Of a stretch of DNA of 64,000 bases, positions 1 to 6,893 are shown piece by piece. The notes below the pieces were generated by a model that had not been told where the DNA came from, did not search any database, and saw nothing but the letters and a program-made list of their open reading frames with translations. Source of the DNA: Hamadaea flava (lineage in GTDB: Bacteria > Actinomycetota > Actinomycetes > Mycobacteriales > Micromonosporaceae). The DNA lies in the NCBI RefSeq assembly GCF_024172085.1, contig NZ_JAMZDZ010000001.1, positions 310,001 through 374,000 of the forward strand. Reading direction: 5' to 3'. Both the position numbers and the translations under genes were made by a program. Numbering within the stretch: position 1 is the stretch's first letter; each line of letters starts with the position of its first letter.

Positions 1-300
1 GTGGCACACCCGTTCGGGACGCTGCTGGTGACGTTGCGGGTCGCCGCCCGCAAGGCGGAGGTCGAGGAGGGCGACCCGCTCCTGGCCCGGCTGCGGGACG
101 CGTACCTGGAGGCGTGGACGGGCGAGCACACACGGGCGGACCTGGTCCGCTGGGTCGACGCCGCGCTGACCGTGACGAAGATCAGCCGGGCGCTGTCGTA
201 TCGGCGTTCACTGCGCGACGCCGACGAGAAACTACTCTCCGAGTACGGCGAAGGCGTCTGGGGCTGGTTCACCGAACTGCTCGAAGCCAACCCGATCTGA
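1..300 (+). CDS. Phosphotransferase (APH-like) family protein, C-terminal part
   Basis: The first 300 bases are an open frame ending in TGA. The frame starts with GTG at base 1, but the protein is probably cut by the window edge. The N-terminal motif AHPFGTLLVTLR and the segment around ALTVTKISRALSYRRSL resemble the C-terminal helical lobe of aminoglycoside-phosphotransferase-like kinases, whose catalytic HxD and DxD motifs would lie upstream, outside the window. The family phosphorylates small molecules; the substrate cannot be told from this fragment. It converges with murQ across a long palindrome. The family call rests on this short piece only. Confidence 0.6.
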   Translation: MAHPFGTLLVTLRVAARKAEVEEGDPLLARLRDAYLEAWTGEHTRADLVRWVDAALTVTKISRALSYRRSLRDADEKLLSEYGEGVWGWFTELLEANPI

Positions 301-346
301 CCCGTCCTCCTGCGCCCCGCCCGCCCCACTCGGCGCACGCATAAGC

Positions 347-407
347 GGCAGATCAGGGATATGCCTGCGATCTTGAATCAAGATTCCAGGCATATCCCTG
401 ATCTGCC
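347..407. terminator. Long palindrome with GATC arms, probable bidirectional terminator
   Basis: Perfect 21-bp inverted arms (347-367 and 387-407) carry GATCAGGG near their outer ends. They enclose a second perfect stem, ATCTTGA-A-TCAAGAT (370-384). The element lies between two convergent genes, the phosphotransferase and murQ. It belongs to the same family as the element at 34790-34844, which shares the GATCAGGG ends and the ATCTTG/CAAGAT core. A terminator role is inferred from position and structure; there is no long T-run. Confidence 0.65.
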
Positions 408-443
408 ACCAAAGCGCAGCGTGAGTGCAGCGCCAGCGCAGCG

Positions 444-1367
444 TCAGGAGGCGGTCAGGCGGGAGACCGCGGGCCGGATCGCCCCACGGGTCTCGGCGAG
501 CGCCTGCCGTGCGGCGTCGACGTCGGCGAGCTGGTGGTCGGGCGCGGCCAGCAGCATGAGCAACGCCACCGACGGGTCGTCGCCGGATTCGGCCAGCGCT
601 TCGGCTGCGAGGTCTCCGTCGACGTGCGCGGCGGCCGACAGCGTCCACACCGCGCGGCGGCGCAGTTTGGCGTTGGTCGGCACGGCGCAGACCATCAGGT
701 TGCCGTAGGTCCGCCCGTACTTGACCATCAGCGCGGTCGAGAACGTGTTGAGGATCAGCTTCGCCGCGGTGGCCGCCTTCATCCGGGTCGAGCCGGTGAT
801 GATCTCCGGGCCGGTGTCGGCGGCGATGAAGATGTCGGCGTGCTCGGCCAGTGACGCCCGCGGGTTGGACGTGATCAGCCCGGTCGTCGCGCCCAGCTTG
901 CGGGCTTGCCGCAGCGCACCGCCGACGTAGGGGGTGCCGCCGCTCGCGGCCACGCCGAGCACCAGGTCACCGGGTTTGACGTCGGAGGCGTCGCGCGCCC
1001 CGGCGGTGTCGTCGTCCTCGGCTTGTTCGGCGGCCCGCCATAGGGCGTCCACCCCGCCCGCGACGTGCGGGACGACCTGGTCCGGTCGCAGCGCGTAGGT
1101 CGGGCGCAGCTCGGCGGCGTCGGCGAACGCGACCCGGCCGGAGGTGCCCGCGCCGAAGTAGTGGATGCGGCCGCCGCCGGCCAGGGCGCGGACCCCGGCC
1201 TCCACGGCCTCGCCGATCTGGGGCAGTACCGCCGCCACCGCCGCCGGCACGGTCGCGTCGGCCTCGTTGATCAGCCGCAGGACGTCAGCCAGCGGCAGTT
1301 CGTCGATCCGGTCGGAGGCGGGGTTGCGGCGTTCGGTCGGAGCGTCAGGTTCGACTTCCACGTACAC
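444..1367 (-). CDS. murQ: N-acetylmuramic acid 6-phosphate etherase
   Basis: MurQ cleaves the D-lactyl ether of MurNAc-6-phosphate to GlcNAc-6-phosphate and D-lactate in the cytoplasm, a step in recycling or using cell-wall muramic acid. The 307-residue protein has the usual family length and opens with the ERRNPASDRID signature. The SIS-domain segment GRIHYFGAGTSGRVAFADAAE includes the Glu expected for acid catalysis, and ASGGTPYVGG follows. I chose the GTG at 1367, preceded by GGCAGGA, so it overlaps the end of the upstream rpiR gene by 23 nt. It is last in the leftward operon ngcE-ngcF-ngcG-rpiR-murQ. Its presence suggests that the locus handles muramic acid and not only GlcNAc. Confidence 0.93.
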   Translation of the reverse strand: MYVEVEPDAPTERRNPASDRIDELPLADVLRLINEADATVPAAVAAVLPQIGEAVEAGVRALAGGGRIHYFGAGTSGRVAFADAAELRPTYALRPDQVVPHVAGGVDALWRAAEQAEDDDTAGARDASDVKPGDLVLGVAASGGTPYVGGALRQARKLGATTGLITSNPRASLAEHADIFIAADTGPEIITGSTRMKAATAAKLILNTFSTALMVKYGRTYGNLMVCAVPTNAKLRRRAVWTLSAAAHVDGDLAAEALAESGDDPSVALLMLLAAPDHQLADVDAARQALAETRGAIRPAVSRLTAS

Positions 1368-2319
1368 GGTTGTTGGTCCTGCCTGCAGAGTGTCGGGACG
1401 AGACCGCGTCGTGCGCGCGGTCGAACGCCTCCCACGTCTGATCACCGCGACGCTGCGCGAGCGCGGCGAACAGACAGTCGGCGACGTAGAGCTGAGCGAT
1501 CCGGCTGACGGTCGCGCCGGTGCGGAAGAAGATGCTCTCCCGTCCGGCGCTGGCCAGCACGATGTCGCTCATCTCAGCCAGGGGTGAGCGGGGGTAGTTG
1601 GTGATGGCCAGGGTCGTGGCGCCCCGCTGCTTCGCCACGCGGACCGGGTCGAGCACTTCGACGGTGCGCCCCGAGTGCGACACCGCGATGACGACGTCCT
1701 GGGCGCTCAGATGCGCCGCGGACGCGACCGCGCGGTGCACGTCGGAGTACGCCAGACAGGTGAGCCCCAGGTGGGACAGCTTGTGGTCGAGGTCGGCCAC
1801 GACGACGTCGCTGGAGCCGACGCCGTAGAGGTAGACCCGGTGCGCCCGGTTCAGGGCGTCGACCGCCGCCGACAGCGCCTCCAGGTCGAACGTGTCCACA
1901 GTGTCCTGGATGGCGCGCTGCGCGGCGTGGGCCATCTTCTGGGTGATGGCCGGGAAGTTGTCCTCCGGCGCGATGTCGGTCTCCGCGCCGATCGGCACGT
2001 GCCGGCCGGCCGACTGCTGCCGGTCGACCGCCACGGCCAGCAGCAGCCGCAGCTCGTGGTAGCCGGTCAGGCCGACGTCGCGGCAGAACCGGGTGACCGT
2101 CGTGGCCGACGTGCCGGCTCGCCGGGCCAGCTCGGAGATGCTGGCCCGGGCGATCTCCGACGGCTGCTCGATGACGAGCCGGCCGACCGCCTGCTCAGAG
2201 TCGGGCAGCGAGGGCAGCAGGCCCCGGAGGCGGGCCAGCAGGGAGTCGGCGTCGATCGGCGGGGTGTCGCGCAGCGCACCCGAACCGGAGGCGGCCGCGC
2301 CGGAGGAAACAGTCGTCAT
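1345..2319 (-). CDS. RpiR-family transcriptional regulator (HTH + SIS)
   Basis: This 324-residue regulator has an N-terminal RpiR helix-turn-helix (about residues 40-95, with ISELARRAGTSATTVTRFCRDVG). A SIS phosphosugar-binding domain follows (about 130-280, with YLYGVGSSDVVVADLDHKL and VSHSGRT). RpiR proteins usually sense phosphorylated sugars; next to murQ the likely effector is MurNAc-6-P or GlcNAc-6-P (inference). I prefer ATG 2319. A GTG at 2337 that overlaps the ngcG stop (GTGA) is an alternative and would add six residues. The RpiR-MurQ pairing is common in actinomycetes. It probably controls the importer operon and perhaps the divergent kinase. Confidence 0.88.
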   Translation of the reverse strand: MTTVSSGAAASGSGALRDTPPIDADSLLARLRGLLPSLPDSEQAVGRLVIEQPSEIARASISELARRAGTSATTVTRFCRDVGLTGYHELRLLLAVAVDRQQSAGRHVPIGAETDIAPEDNFPAITQKMAHAAQRAIQDTVDTFDLEALSAAVDALNRAHRVYLYGVGSSDVVVADLDHKLSHLGLTCLAYSDVHRAVASAAHLSAQDVVIAVSHSGRTVEVLDPVRVAKQRGATTLAITNYPRSPLAEMSDIVLASAGRESIFFRTGATVSRIAQLYVADCLFAALAQRRGDQTWEAFDRAHDAVSSRHSAGRTNNRVRGSRT

Positions 2320-2333
2320 GGGCACATCATCCG

Positions 2334-3245
2334 TCACTTCATCTGACCGGCGGTGAGTCCGGCCTGGATTTGCCGCTGGAACACGGCGTACACGACGAGG
2401 ACGGGCAGCATGGCCAGGGTCAGCCCGGCGAACAGCCGGGAGTAGTCGCCCCGATAGCCCTCGCTGACCGCCAACGCGGCCAGCCCCTGTGCCAGGACGT
2501 ACTTGTTCTCGTCCTTCAGCAGGACGACCGGCAGCAGGTACTGGTTCCAGTGGGCGAGGAAGTTGAAGATGCCGACGCTGATCAGGCCGGGCTTGGCCAT
2601 CGGCAGCATCACCCGGAAGAACAGCCGGAACGGTCCGCAGCCGTCGATCAGGGCCGCTTCGCTGACCGCGGTGGGCAGCGTACGGAAGAACGCGGTGAGG
2701 AAGAAGACCGTGAACGGCAGCGAGTACGCCGTGTACACGAGCATCAGGCCGGGCAGCGTGTTGAGCATTCCCGCGTCGCGGACGACGAAGAACAGCGGCA
2801 CGAAGGCGAGCACGACCGGGAACATCATGCCGCCGACGAAGGCGAAGTAGACGATCCGGTTGCCCCAGAACTGATACCGGGCCAGGGCGTACGCCGCGGT
2901 CGCGCCGAGCAGCATGGTCAGCGTCAGCGAGCCGATCAGCACGATGCCGGTGTTGAGGAAGTACTGGCCGATGTGGCCGTGCGTCCAGGCTCGGCTGAAG
3001 TTGTCCCAGCGCAGCGATCCCGGCAGCCCCCACGGGTCGGACAGGATCTCGTTGTCGCTCTTGAACGCGCTCAGCACCGCCCACAGCAGCGGCAGCGCGG
3101 TGAGCAGACCCCAGACGAGCAGGAACCCGTGGGAGAAGACGTTGAGGGTGCCGTCGACCAGGCTCTTGCCGCCGGAGCGCTTCGCCGGAGCTCGCCGGGT
3201 GGCCGCGGCCTCGGTCGCCGGGTCGGCCGAAGTCAGAGTGCTCAC
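2334..3245 (-). CDS. ngcG: Amino-sugar ABC transporter permease, MalG type
   Basis: Inner-membrane permease of a CUT1 carbohydrate importer, 303 residues. It has about six hydrophobic segments and the EAA loop EAALIDGCGPFRLFFRVMLP that docks the ATPase. The N-terminal 30 residues are cytoplasmic and basic. The GTG start at 3245 overlaps the ngcF stop codon (GTGA), so the two are translationally coupled. No ATP-binding subunit is encoded here, so a shared MsiK-like ATPase elsewhere probably energises it, as in Streptomyces. The gene symbol follows the NgcE-like binding protein of the same operon. Confidence 0.85.
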   Translation of the reverse strand: MSTLTSADPATEAAATRRAPAKRSGGKSLVDGTLNVFSHGFLLVWGLLTALPLLWAVLSAFKSDNEILSDPWGLPGSLRWDNFSRAWTHGHIGQYFLNTGIVLIGSLTLTMLLGATAAYALARYQFWGNRIVYFAFVGGMMFPVVLAFVPLFFVVRDAGMLNTLPGLMLVYTAYSLPFTVFFLTAFFRTLPTAVSEAALIDGCGPFRLFFRVMLPMAKPGLISVGIFNFLAHWNQYLLPVVLLKDENKYVLAQGLAALAVSEGYRGDYSRLFAGLTLAMLPVLVVYAVFQRQIQAGLTAGQMK

Positions 3246-4147
3246 GACAGCTCGATCCTCTCGCGGCGGGTCAGTCGCAGCGCGACGATGGTGATGGTGA
3301 GGGTCAGGAAGAACATGACCACGCCGATGGCCGAGCCGTAGCCGAACTGCGAGTCCCCGAAGGACACGTCGTACACGCGCTCGCCGATGACGTCGGTGGA
3401 GAAGCTGGGCCCGCCCCGGGTCATGATCTGGACCAGGGCGAACGAGTCCATCGCGATGATGGCCAGGTACACCCAGGCGACCTGGATGGTGTCCCACAGC
3501 AGCGGGACGGTGATCTTGAACATGGTGGCGAACCGGCTGGCTCCGTCGAGCGCGGCGGCCTCGTAGATGTCCTTGGGCACCGACTGCATCGCCGCGCCGA
3601 ACAGCACGACGTAGAAGCCGACGTTCGACCAGACCATGACGGCTATCACGGCCGCCAGTGCCACGTCGGGGTCGCCGAGCCAGATCTGTGCCAGGCCGTC
3701 CAGGCCGATCGCCCGCAGTCCCGCGTTGAGCAGGCCCGACCGGGGGTTGTAGACCTCGGTCCACAGCACGCCGATGACGGCGACCGACAGCATCTGGGGC
3801 GCGAAGTAGATCAGCTTGTAGACCGACGCGCCCCACACGCCGGTGATCCGGCCGCTGCGCCCGCCGACGTTGAGCATCGTGGCCAGGAACAGCCCGAGCA
3901 GGATCGTCACGACGGGCAGCAGCAGGAGCAGCCACAGGTTGTGCAGCAGCGCGTTCCAGATGTGCTCGTCGTTCCACAGTCGCTTGAAGTTGTCGAGCCC
4001 GACGACGTTGTAGTTCCGTGAGAGCCCGTGCCAGTCCGTCGTGGAGATGACGAAGGTCTGCGCGTACGGGGAGATCACGAAGTACGCGTACAGCGCCAAC
4101 GGGGGCAGCAGGAAGGTCGCCAAGAGCGGCCATTTCCCGTGCTTCAC
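3242..4147 (-). CDS. ngcF: Amino-sugar ABC transporter permease, MalF type
   Basis: Second permease of the importer, 301 residues, with about six membrane segments. The EAA loop EAAALDGASRFATMFKITVP lies in the C-terminal half. I chose GTG 4147 because a strong GGGAGG ribosome site lies 7 nt upstream; a TTG farther upstream would fall on that site. A stable hairpin at 4164-4188 stands immediately before the ribosome site. It probably lowers permease expression relative to the binding protein. Confidence 0.86.
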   Translation of the reverse strand: MKHGKWPLLATFLLPPLALYAYFVISPYAQTFVISTTDWHGLSRNYNVVGLDNFKRLWNDEHIWNALLHNLWLLLLLPVVTILLGLFLATMLNVGGRSGRITGVWGASVYKLIYFAPQMLSVAVIGVLWTEVYNPRSGLLNAGLRAIGLDGLAQIWLGDPDVALAAVIAVMVWSNVGFYVVLFGAAMQSVPKDIYEAAALDGASRFATMFKITVPLLWDTIQVAWVYLAIIAMDSFALVQIMTRGGPSFSTDVIGERVYDVSFGDSQFGYGSAIGVVMFFLTLTITIVALRLTRRERIELS

Positions 4148-4163
4148 AGTGTCACCTCCCAAA

Positions 4164-4188
4164 GGGGGAGCCCACGCCGGGCTCCCCC
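4164..4188 (-). terminator. Intra-operon hairpin between ngcE and ngcF
   Basis: Perfect 10-bp GC-rich arms (GGGGGAGCCC at 4164-4173, GGGCTCCCCC at 4179-4188) have a 5-nt loop and no T-run. Hairpins between a binding-protein gene and its permease genes commonly act as attenuators or as 3'-end stabilisers of the upstream message. That role is inferred here. Confidence 0.65.
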
Positions 4189-4202
4189 TCCGTCTAGCCG
4201 GA

Positions 4203-5630
4203 TCACGCGGTGCGCTTGTACTTCTTGAAGGAGCTGTCGGCGGCGATCTCGTCGGCGCCCTTCTGACAGGCCTTGAGGAACTCGTCCGGGGTGGTACGCC
4301 CGGAGAAGAAGTCGCCGCACGCGGCGTCGACCAGGTTGCGCTCCAGCTTGCGGTAGTACACCGGGTACACCCAGTTGAAGCCGTTGGTGCCGGACGCCTT
4401 GAGCGCGTCGGCCACTGAGGACAGGCCCGGCGGCAGGGTGACGCCGTCGGTGGAGCCGGCCACGATCGTCAGGCTGGACACCTTCGTGGTGAAGTCCTTG
4501 GCGCCCTTCATCGACAGCATGTGCCGCATGTACTCGAGGCCGCCGCGCTCGTTCTTGGCCTTGGCGGGCACGATGAACGGCTCGCCGGCGGTGCCGCGGA
4601 TGGCCTCGAACGGCAGCTTGTCGCCGGCGCCGAGGCTGGGCGTCGGCGCGACCGACATGTTGAAGCCGGCCGGGGTGACGTCCTTCTGCTCGCTCTCCAG
4701 CCACGACCCGTTGGGGATCATGGCCGCCTTGCCCTTGCACCACTCGGCCTGGGACTGCTTGTGGTCCAGGCCGGGGGTGCCTTCGAGGATGTACTTGTCC
4801 TTGACGATCTGGTACCAGGCGTCGGCGGCGGTCTTCATCGCGTCCGAGGTCCACGCGTTCGGCTCGAGGTTGTCGATGGCCAGCGCGACGGAGTTGCCGC
4901 CGAGCTTGATGGCCGTCGACAGCACCGCCCAGCTGAAGTAGCGCGGGTGCTTGCCGGCGTAGGTCCACGGGGCGATGCCGGCGGCCTTGATGGTCTTGCA
5001 CAGCGCGATGTGCTCGTCCCAGGTCTTCGGGTACGCCCAGCCCTTGTCGGCGAACAGCTTCCGGGAGTACCAGATGCCGTAGACGCTGTAGGCGTAGTTG
5101 AGCGCGTACACGCCTTCGCCGAAGGTGCCGGACGCGACCGCGCCGGGCAGCAGGGTGTCGCGGACCTTCTTGCCCGGCACGTCGAGGCTGGGCGCGTCGA
5201 GCAGCGGGGTCAGGTCGGCGAGCTGGTTCTGCGCGACGAGGTCGCCCAGCGGGATCTGGCCCGCGCCGGAGTCGTTGATGAAGTCCGGCGGGGTGCCGTC
5301 GACGAACCGCGGCTGGAGGGTCTTGTTGATCTCCACGACGGCGGAGTGCTTGATCTCCGCCTTCGGGTAGGTCTCCTTGTACATCGCCTCGTGCGCCTTG
5401 GCGTAGTCCTCGCCGAAGCCGCCGTTGAAGATGACGATCTCGAGCGGGGCGTCTTCCTTGACGCCGAGCGGGTTCTTGTCGCTCTTGGTGCCCTCGTACT
5501 TGTCGGACTTGGTCTCGGGCTCGTCGTCACCGAGCGCGCAGCCGGAGAGCAGGCCCGCCGATCCGGCGACCGCCGCCGCGCCCGCGCCGGCGCGCAGTAC
5601 CGCGCGGCGGGTCAGATCCTGTGCAGACAT
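4203..5630 (-). CDS. ngcE: N-acetylglucosamine/chitobiose-type solute-binding lipoprotein
   Basis: Extracellular binding protein of a CUT1 importer, 475 residues. The N-terminus has a twin-arginine pair (residues 8-9), a hydrophobic stretch and a lipobox LLSGC with the acylated Cys at 31. The mature part is very like Streptomyces NgcE, which binds GlcNAc and diacetylchitobiose: NPLGVKEDAPLEIVIFNGG, LADLTPLLDAPSLDVPGKKV, IDNLEPNAW and GKAAMIPNGSWLE. It is first in the operon, with GAGGGA upstream of ATG 5630. With murQ downstream, it may also take MurNAc-containing sugars; this is inference. Sequence alone does not settle ligand choice. Confidence 0.9.
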   Translation of the reverse strand: MSAQDLTRRAVLRAGAGAAAVAGSAGLLSGCALGDDEPETKSDKYEGTKSDKNPLGVKEDAPLEIVIFNGGFGEDYAKAHEAMYKETYPKAEIKHSAVVEINKTLQPRFVDGTPPDFINDSGAGQIPLGDLVAQNQLADLTPLLDAPSLDVPGKKVRDTLLPGAVASGTFGEGVYALNYAYSVYGIWYSRKLFADKGWAYPKTWDEHIALCKTIKAAGIAPWTYAGKHPRYFSWAVLSTAIKLGGNSVALAIDNLEPNAWTSDAMKTAADAWYQIVKDKYILEGTPGLDHKQSQAEWCKGKAAMIPNGSWLESEQKDVTPAGFNMSVAPTPSLGAGDKLPFEAIRGTAGEPFIVPAKAKNERGGLEYMRHMLSMKGAKDFTTKVSSLTIVAGSTDGVTLPPGLSSVADALKASGTNGFNWVYPVYYRKLERNLVDAACGDFFSGRTTPDEFLKACQKGADEIAADSSFKKYKRTA

Positions 5631-5802
5631 TCGGGTGTCCCTCTTCGTTGATGGGAGGTCTGTGGTGATGGGAGATCTAGGGGTGGTGCCTCGTGTGCGG
5701 TGCGAGTGGTGAGACTGTGCCGGGTCGCCGTTGCCGTTGTCAAGGTTTAACCGTCACCTTTGTTGGATCGTTAAGAAATCACCGTGACCTCGGCGCGACG
5801 TG

Positions 5803-5815
5803 TATCGTCCCCGGC
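5803..5815 (+). promoter_or_regulatory. -10 box of a leaderless promoter for the amino-sugar kinase
   Basis: TATCGT at 5803-5808 is followed by 7 nt and then the GTG start at 5816. There is no Shine-Dalgarno sequence, so transcription and translation should begin at the same base. Farther upstream, the GGTT-T-AACC palindrome near 5745 and the directly repeated GATGGGAG (5650 and 5667) are possible regulator sites in this divergent spacer, but neither is a recognised operator. Confidence 0.6.
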
Positions 5816-6772
5816 GTGCTCACCATCGGCCTCGACGTCGGCGGCACCGGCGCTCGCGCCGCCCTCGCGCGCGACGGCGTCATTATTGCCACGACCAGCA
5901 CAGATCGACCAACCCGTATCGGTTCCGGCGGCGTGGACGCGGCCAACGCGGTCGCGGTCCTGACACCCCTCGTCCGTGAACTGGTCACTGGCCGCCCGGC
6001 CCCGATCGACGCGGTCGGCGCCGGCCTCACCGGCTTCGCGTTGCTCGGCGACGAGCTACGGGTACGCCTGCCGCAAGCGCTGGCCGAGGCGGCCGGAACG
6101 CCCGTCGTGGTGCTCTGCTCCGACATGCTCACCTCGTACGCGGGCGCGCTGGGCCTGCGCGGCGGAGCGGTCGTCGCGGCCGGCACCGGGGCGGTGGCGC
6201 TGGGCTCGGACTGGCTGGGCGCCTGGCATCGGGTCGACGGCTGGGGCTACCTGCTCGGCGACATCGGCGGCGGCTCGTGGCTCGGCCGTGCCGGGATGCA
6301 GGCGGCGCTGCGCGCGTCGGACGGCCGTCCCGGCGGCTCCCCCGTCCTGCTCGCCGCCCTGACCGAGCGGTACGGCGACCCGATCGCCCTCGTCCGCGAC
6401 CTCGCCGGGCGCGACGACCGCGCCGGGGTGATGGCCGGGTTCGTGCCCGCGATCGCCGCCGCCGCGCAATCCGGTGACCCGGTCGCCGCCGGGCTGCTCG
6501 CCGAGGCCGGTACGCAGCTGGCCACGTCGGCGCTCGCCGCGCTGCCGCCCGGCGCGCCGCGCGAGATCGCGTACACGGGCAATCTGTTCCAGGCCGGTCC
6601 GGCGTTGTGGGACGCGTTCGCCACGACCGTGACCGCCGGCGCGACGCTGCGGGAACCCGGTGGCAGCGCCGTCGACGGGGCACTGCGCCTCGCGCAGGGC
6701 GCGGCCGAAGACGCCCTCCCGCCCAACGCCCCCCTCCACCTCACCCGCCCGTCCACCGCCTCGCCCCGTTGA
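5816..6772 (+). CDS. BadF/BcrA-family amino-sugar kinase (GlcNAc/MurNAc kinase-like)
   Basis: A 318-residue ASKHA-fold kinase. It begins with the phosphate-1 loop LTIGLDVGGTGARAAL. VAAGTGAVALGSDW (phosphate 2) and GWGYLLGDIGGGSWLGRAG complete the BadF/BcrA-type N-acetylglucosamine kinase pattern. Members phosphorylate GlcNAc; the clostridial homologue MurK also phosphorylates MurNAc. Lying divergent to an ngcEFG-rpiR-murQ operon, it would supply the 6-phosphate that MurQ and RpiR need (inference). GTG 5816 fits both the domain start and the leaderless promoter. The stop codon lies inside the left arm of the next palindrome. Confidence 0.82.
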   Translation: MLTIGLDVGGTGARAALARDGVIIATTSTDRPTRIGSGGVDAANAVAVLTPLVRELVTGRPAPIDAVGAGLTGFALLGDELRVRLPQALAEAAGTPVVVLCSDMLTSYAGALGLRGGAVVAAGTGAVALGSDWLGAWHRVDGWGYLLGDIGGGSWLGRAGMQAALRASDGRPGGSPVLLAALTERYGDPIALVRDLAGRDDRAGVMAGFVPAIAAAAQSGDPVAAGLLAEAGTQLATSALAALPPGAPREIAYTGNLFQAGPALWDAFATTVTAGATLREPGGSAVDGALRLAQGAAEDALPPNAPLHLTRPSTASPR

Positions 6773-6832
6773 TCATGGAGTTTCCGGTCACGACACACCG
6801 GCGAGACCACGGTCAACTCCATGATCAACGGG
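6765..6832. repeat. Long palindrome with TTGATCATGGAGTT arms
   Basis: Perfect 18-bp inverted arms lie at 6765-6782 and 6815-6832 and contain TTGATCATGGAGTT and its complement. The 32-bp loop itself contains CCGGT/ACCGG. The left arm overlaps the kinase stop codon. It probably ends the kinase transcript, and it belongs to the set of GATC-bearing palindromes in this window. Confidence 0.65.
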
Positions 6833-6859
6833 ACTGGACTGCGGTGAGGCCGGCACGTT

Positions 6860-6873
6860 GGTAAGCGCTTTCC
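6860..6873. promoter_or_regulatory. LacI-family operator upstream of the GH35 gene
   Basis: GGTAAGCGCTTTCC is one base from the perfect palindrome GGAAAGCGCTTTCC found at 58852-58865 before the DUF993 operon. It sits 8 nt upstream of the probable -10 TAGCCT (6882-6887), which is 6 nt from the ATG at 6894, so bound repressor would block a leaderless promoter. The same LacI protein (57815-58822) or a paralogue could act here. Confidence 0.65.
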
Positions 6874-6893
6874 GAACCTGTTAGCCTGCCCCG

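Noticed and set aside
5631-5815. DasR-type operator in the ngcE/kinase spacer
   Set aside because: No match to the TGGTCTAGACCA-like core; the GATGGGAG direct repeats are unlike it.
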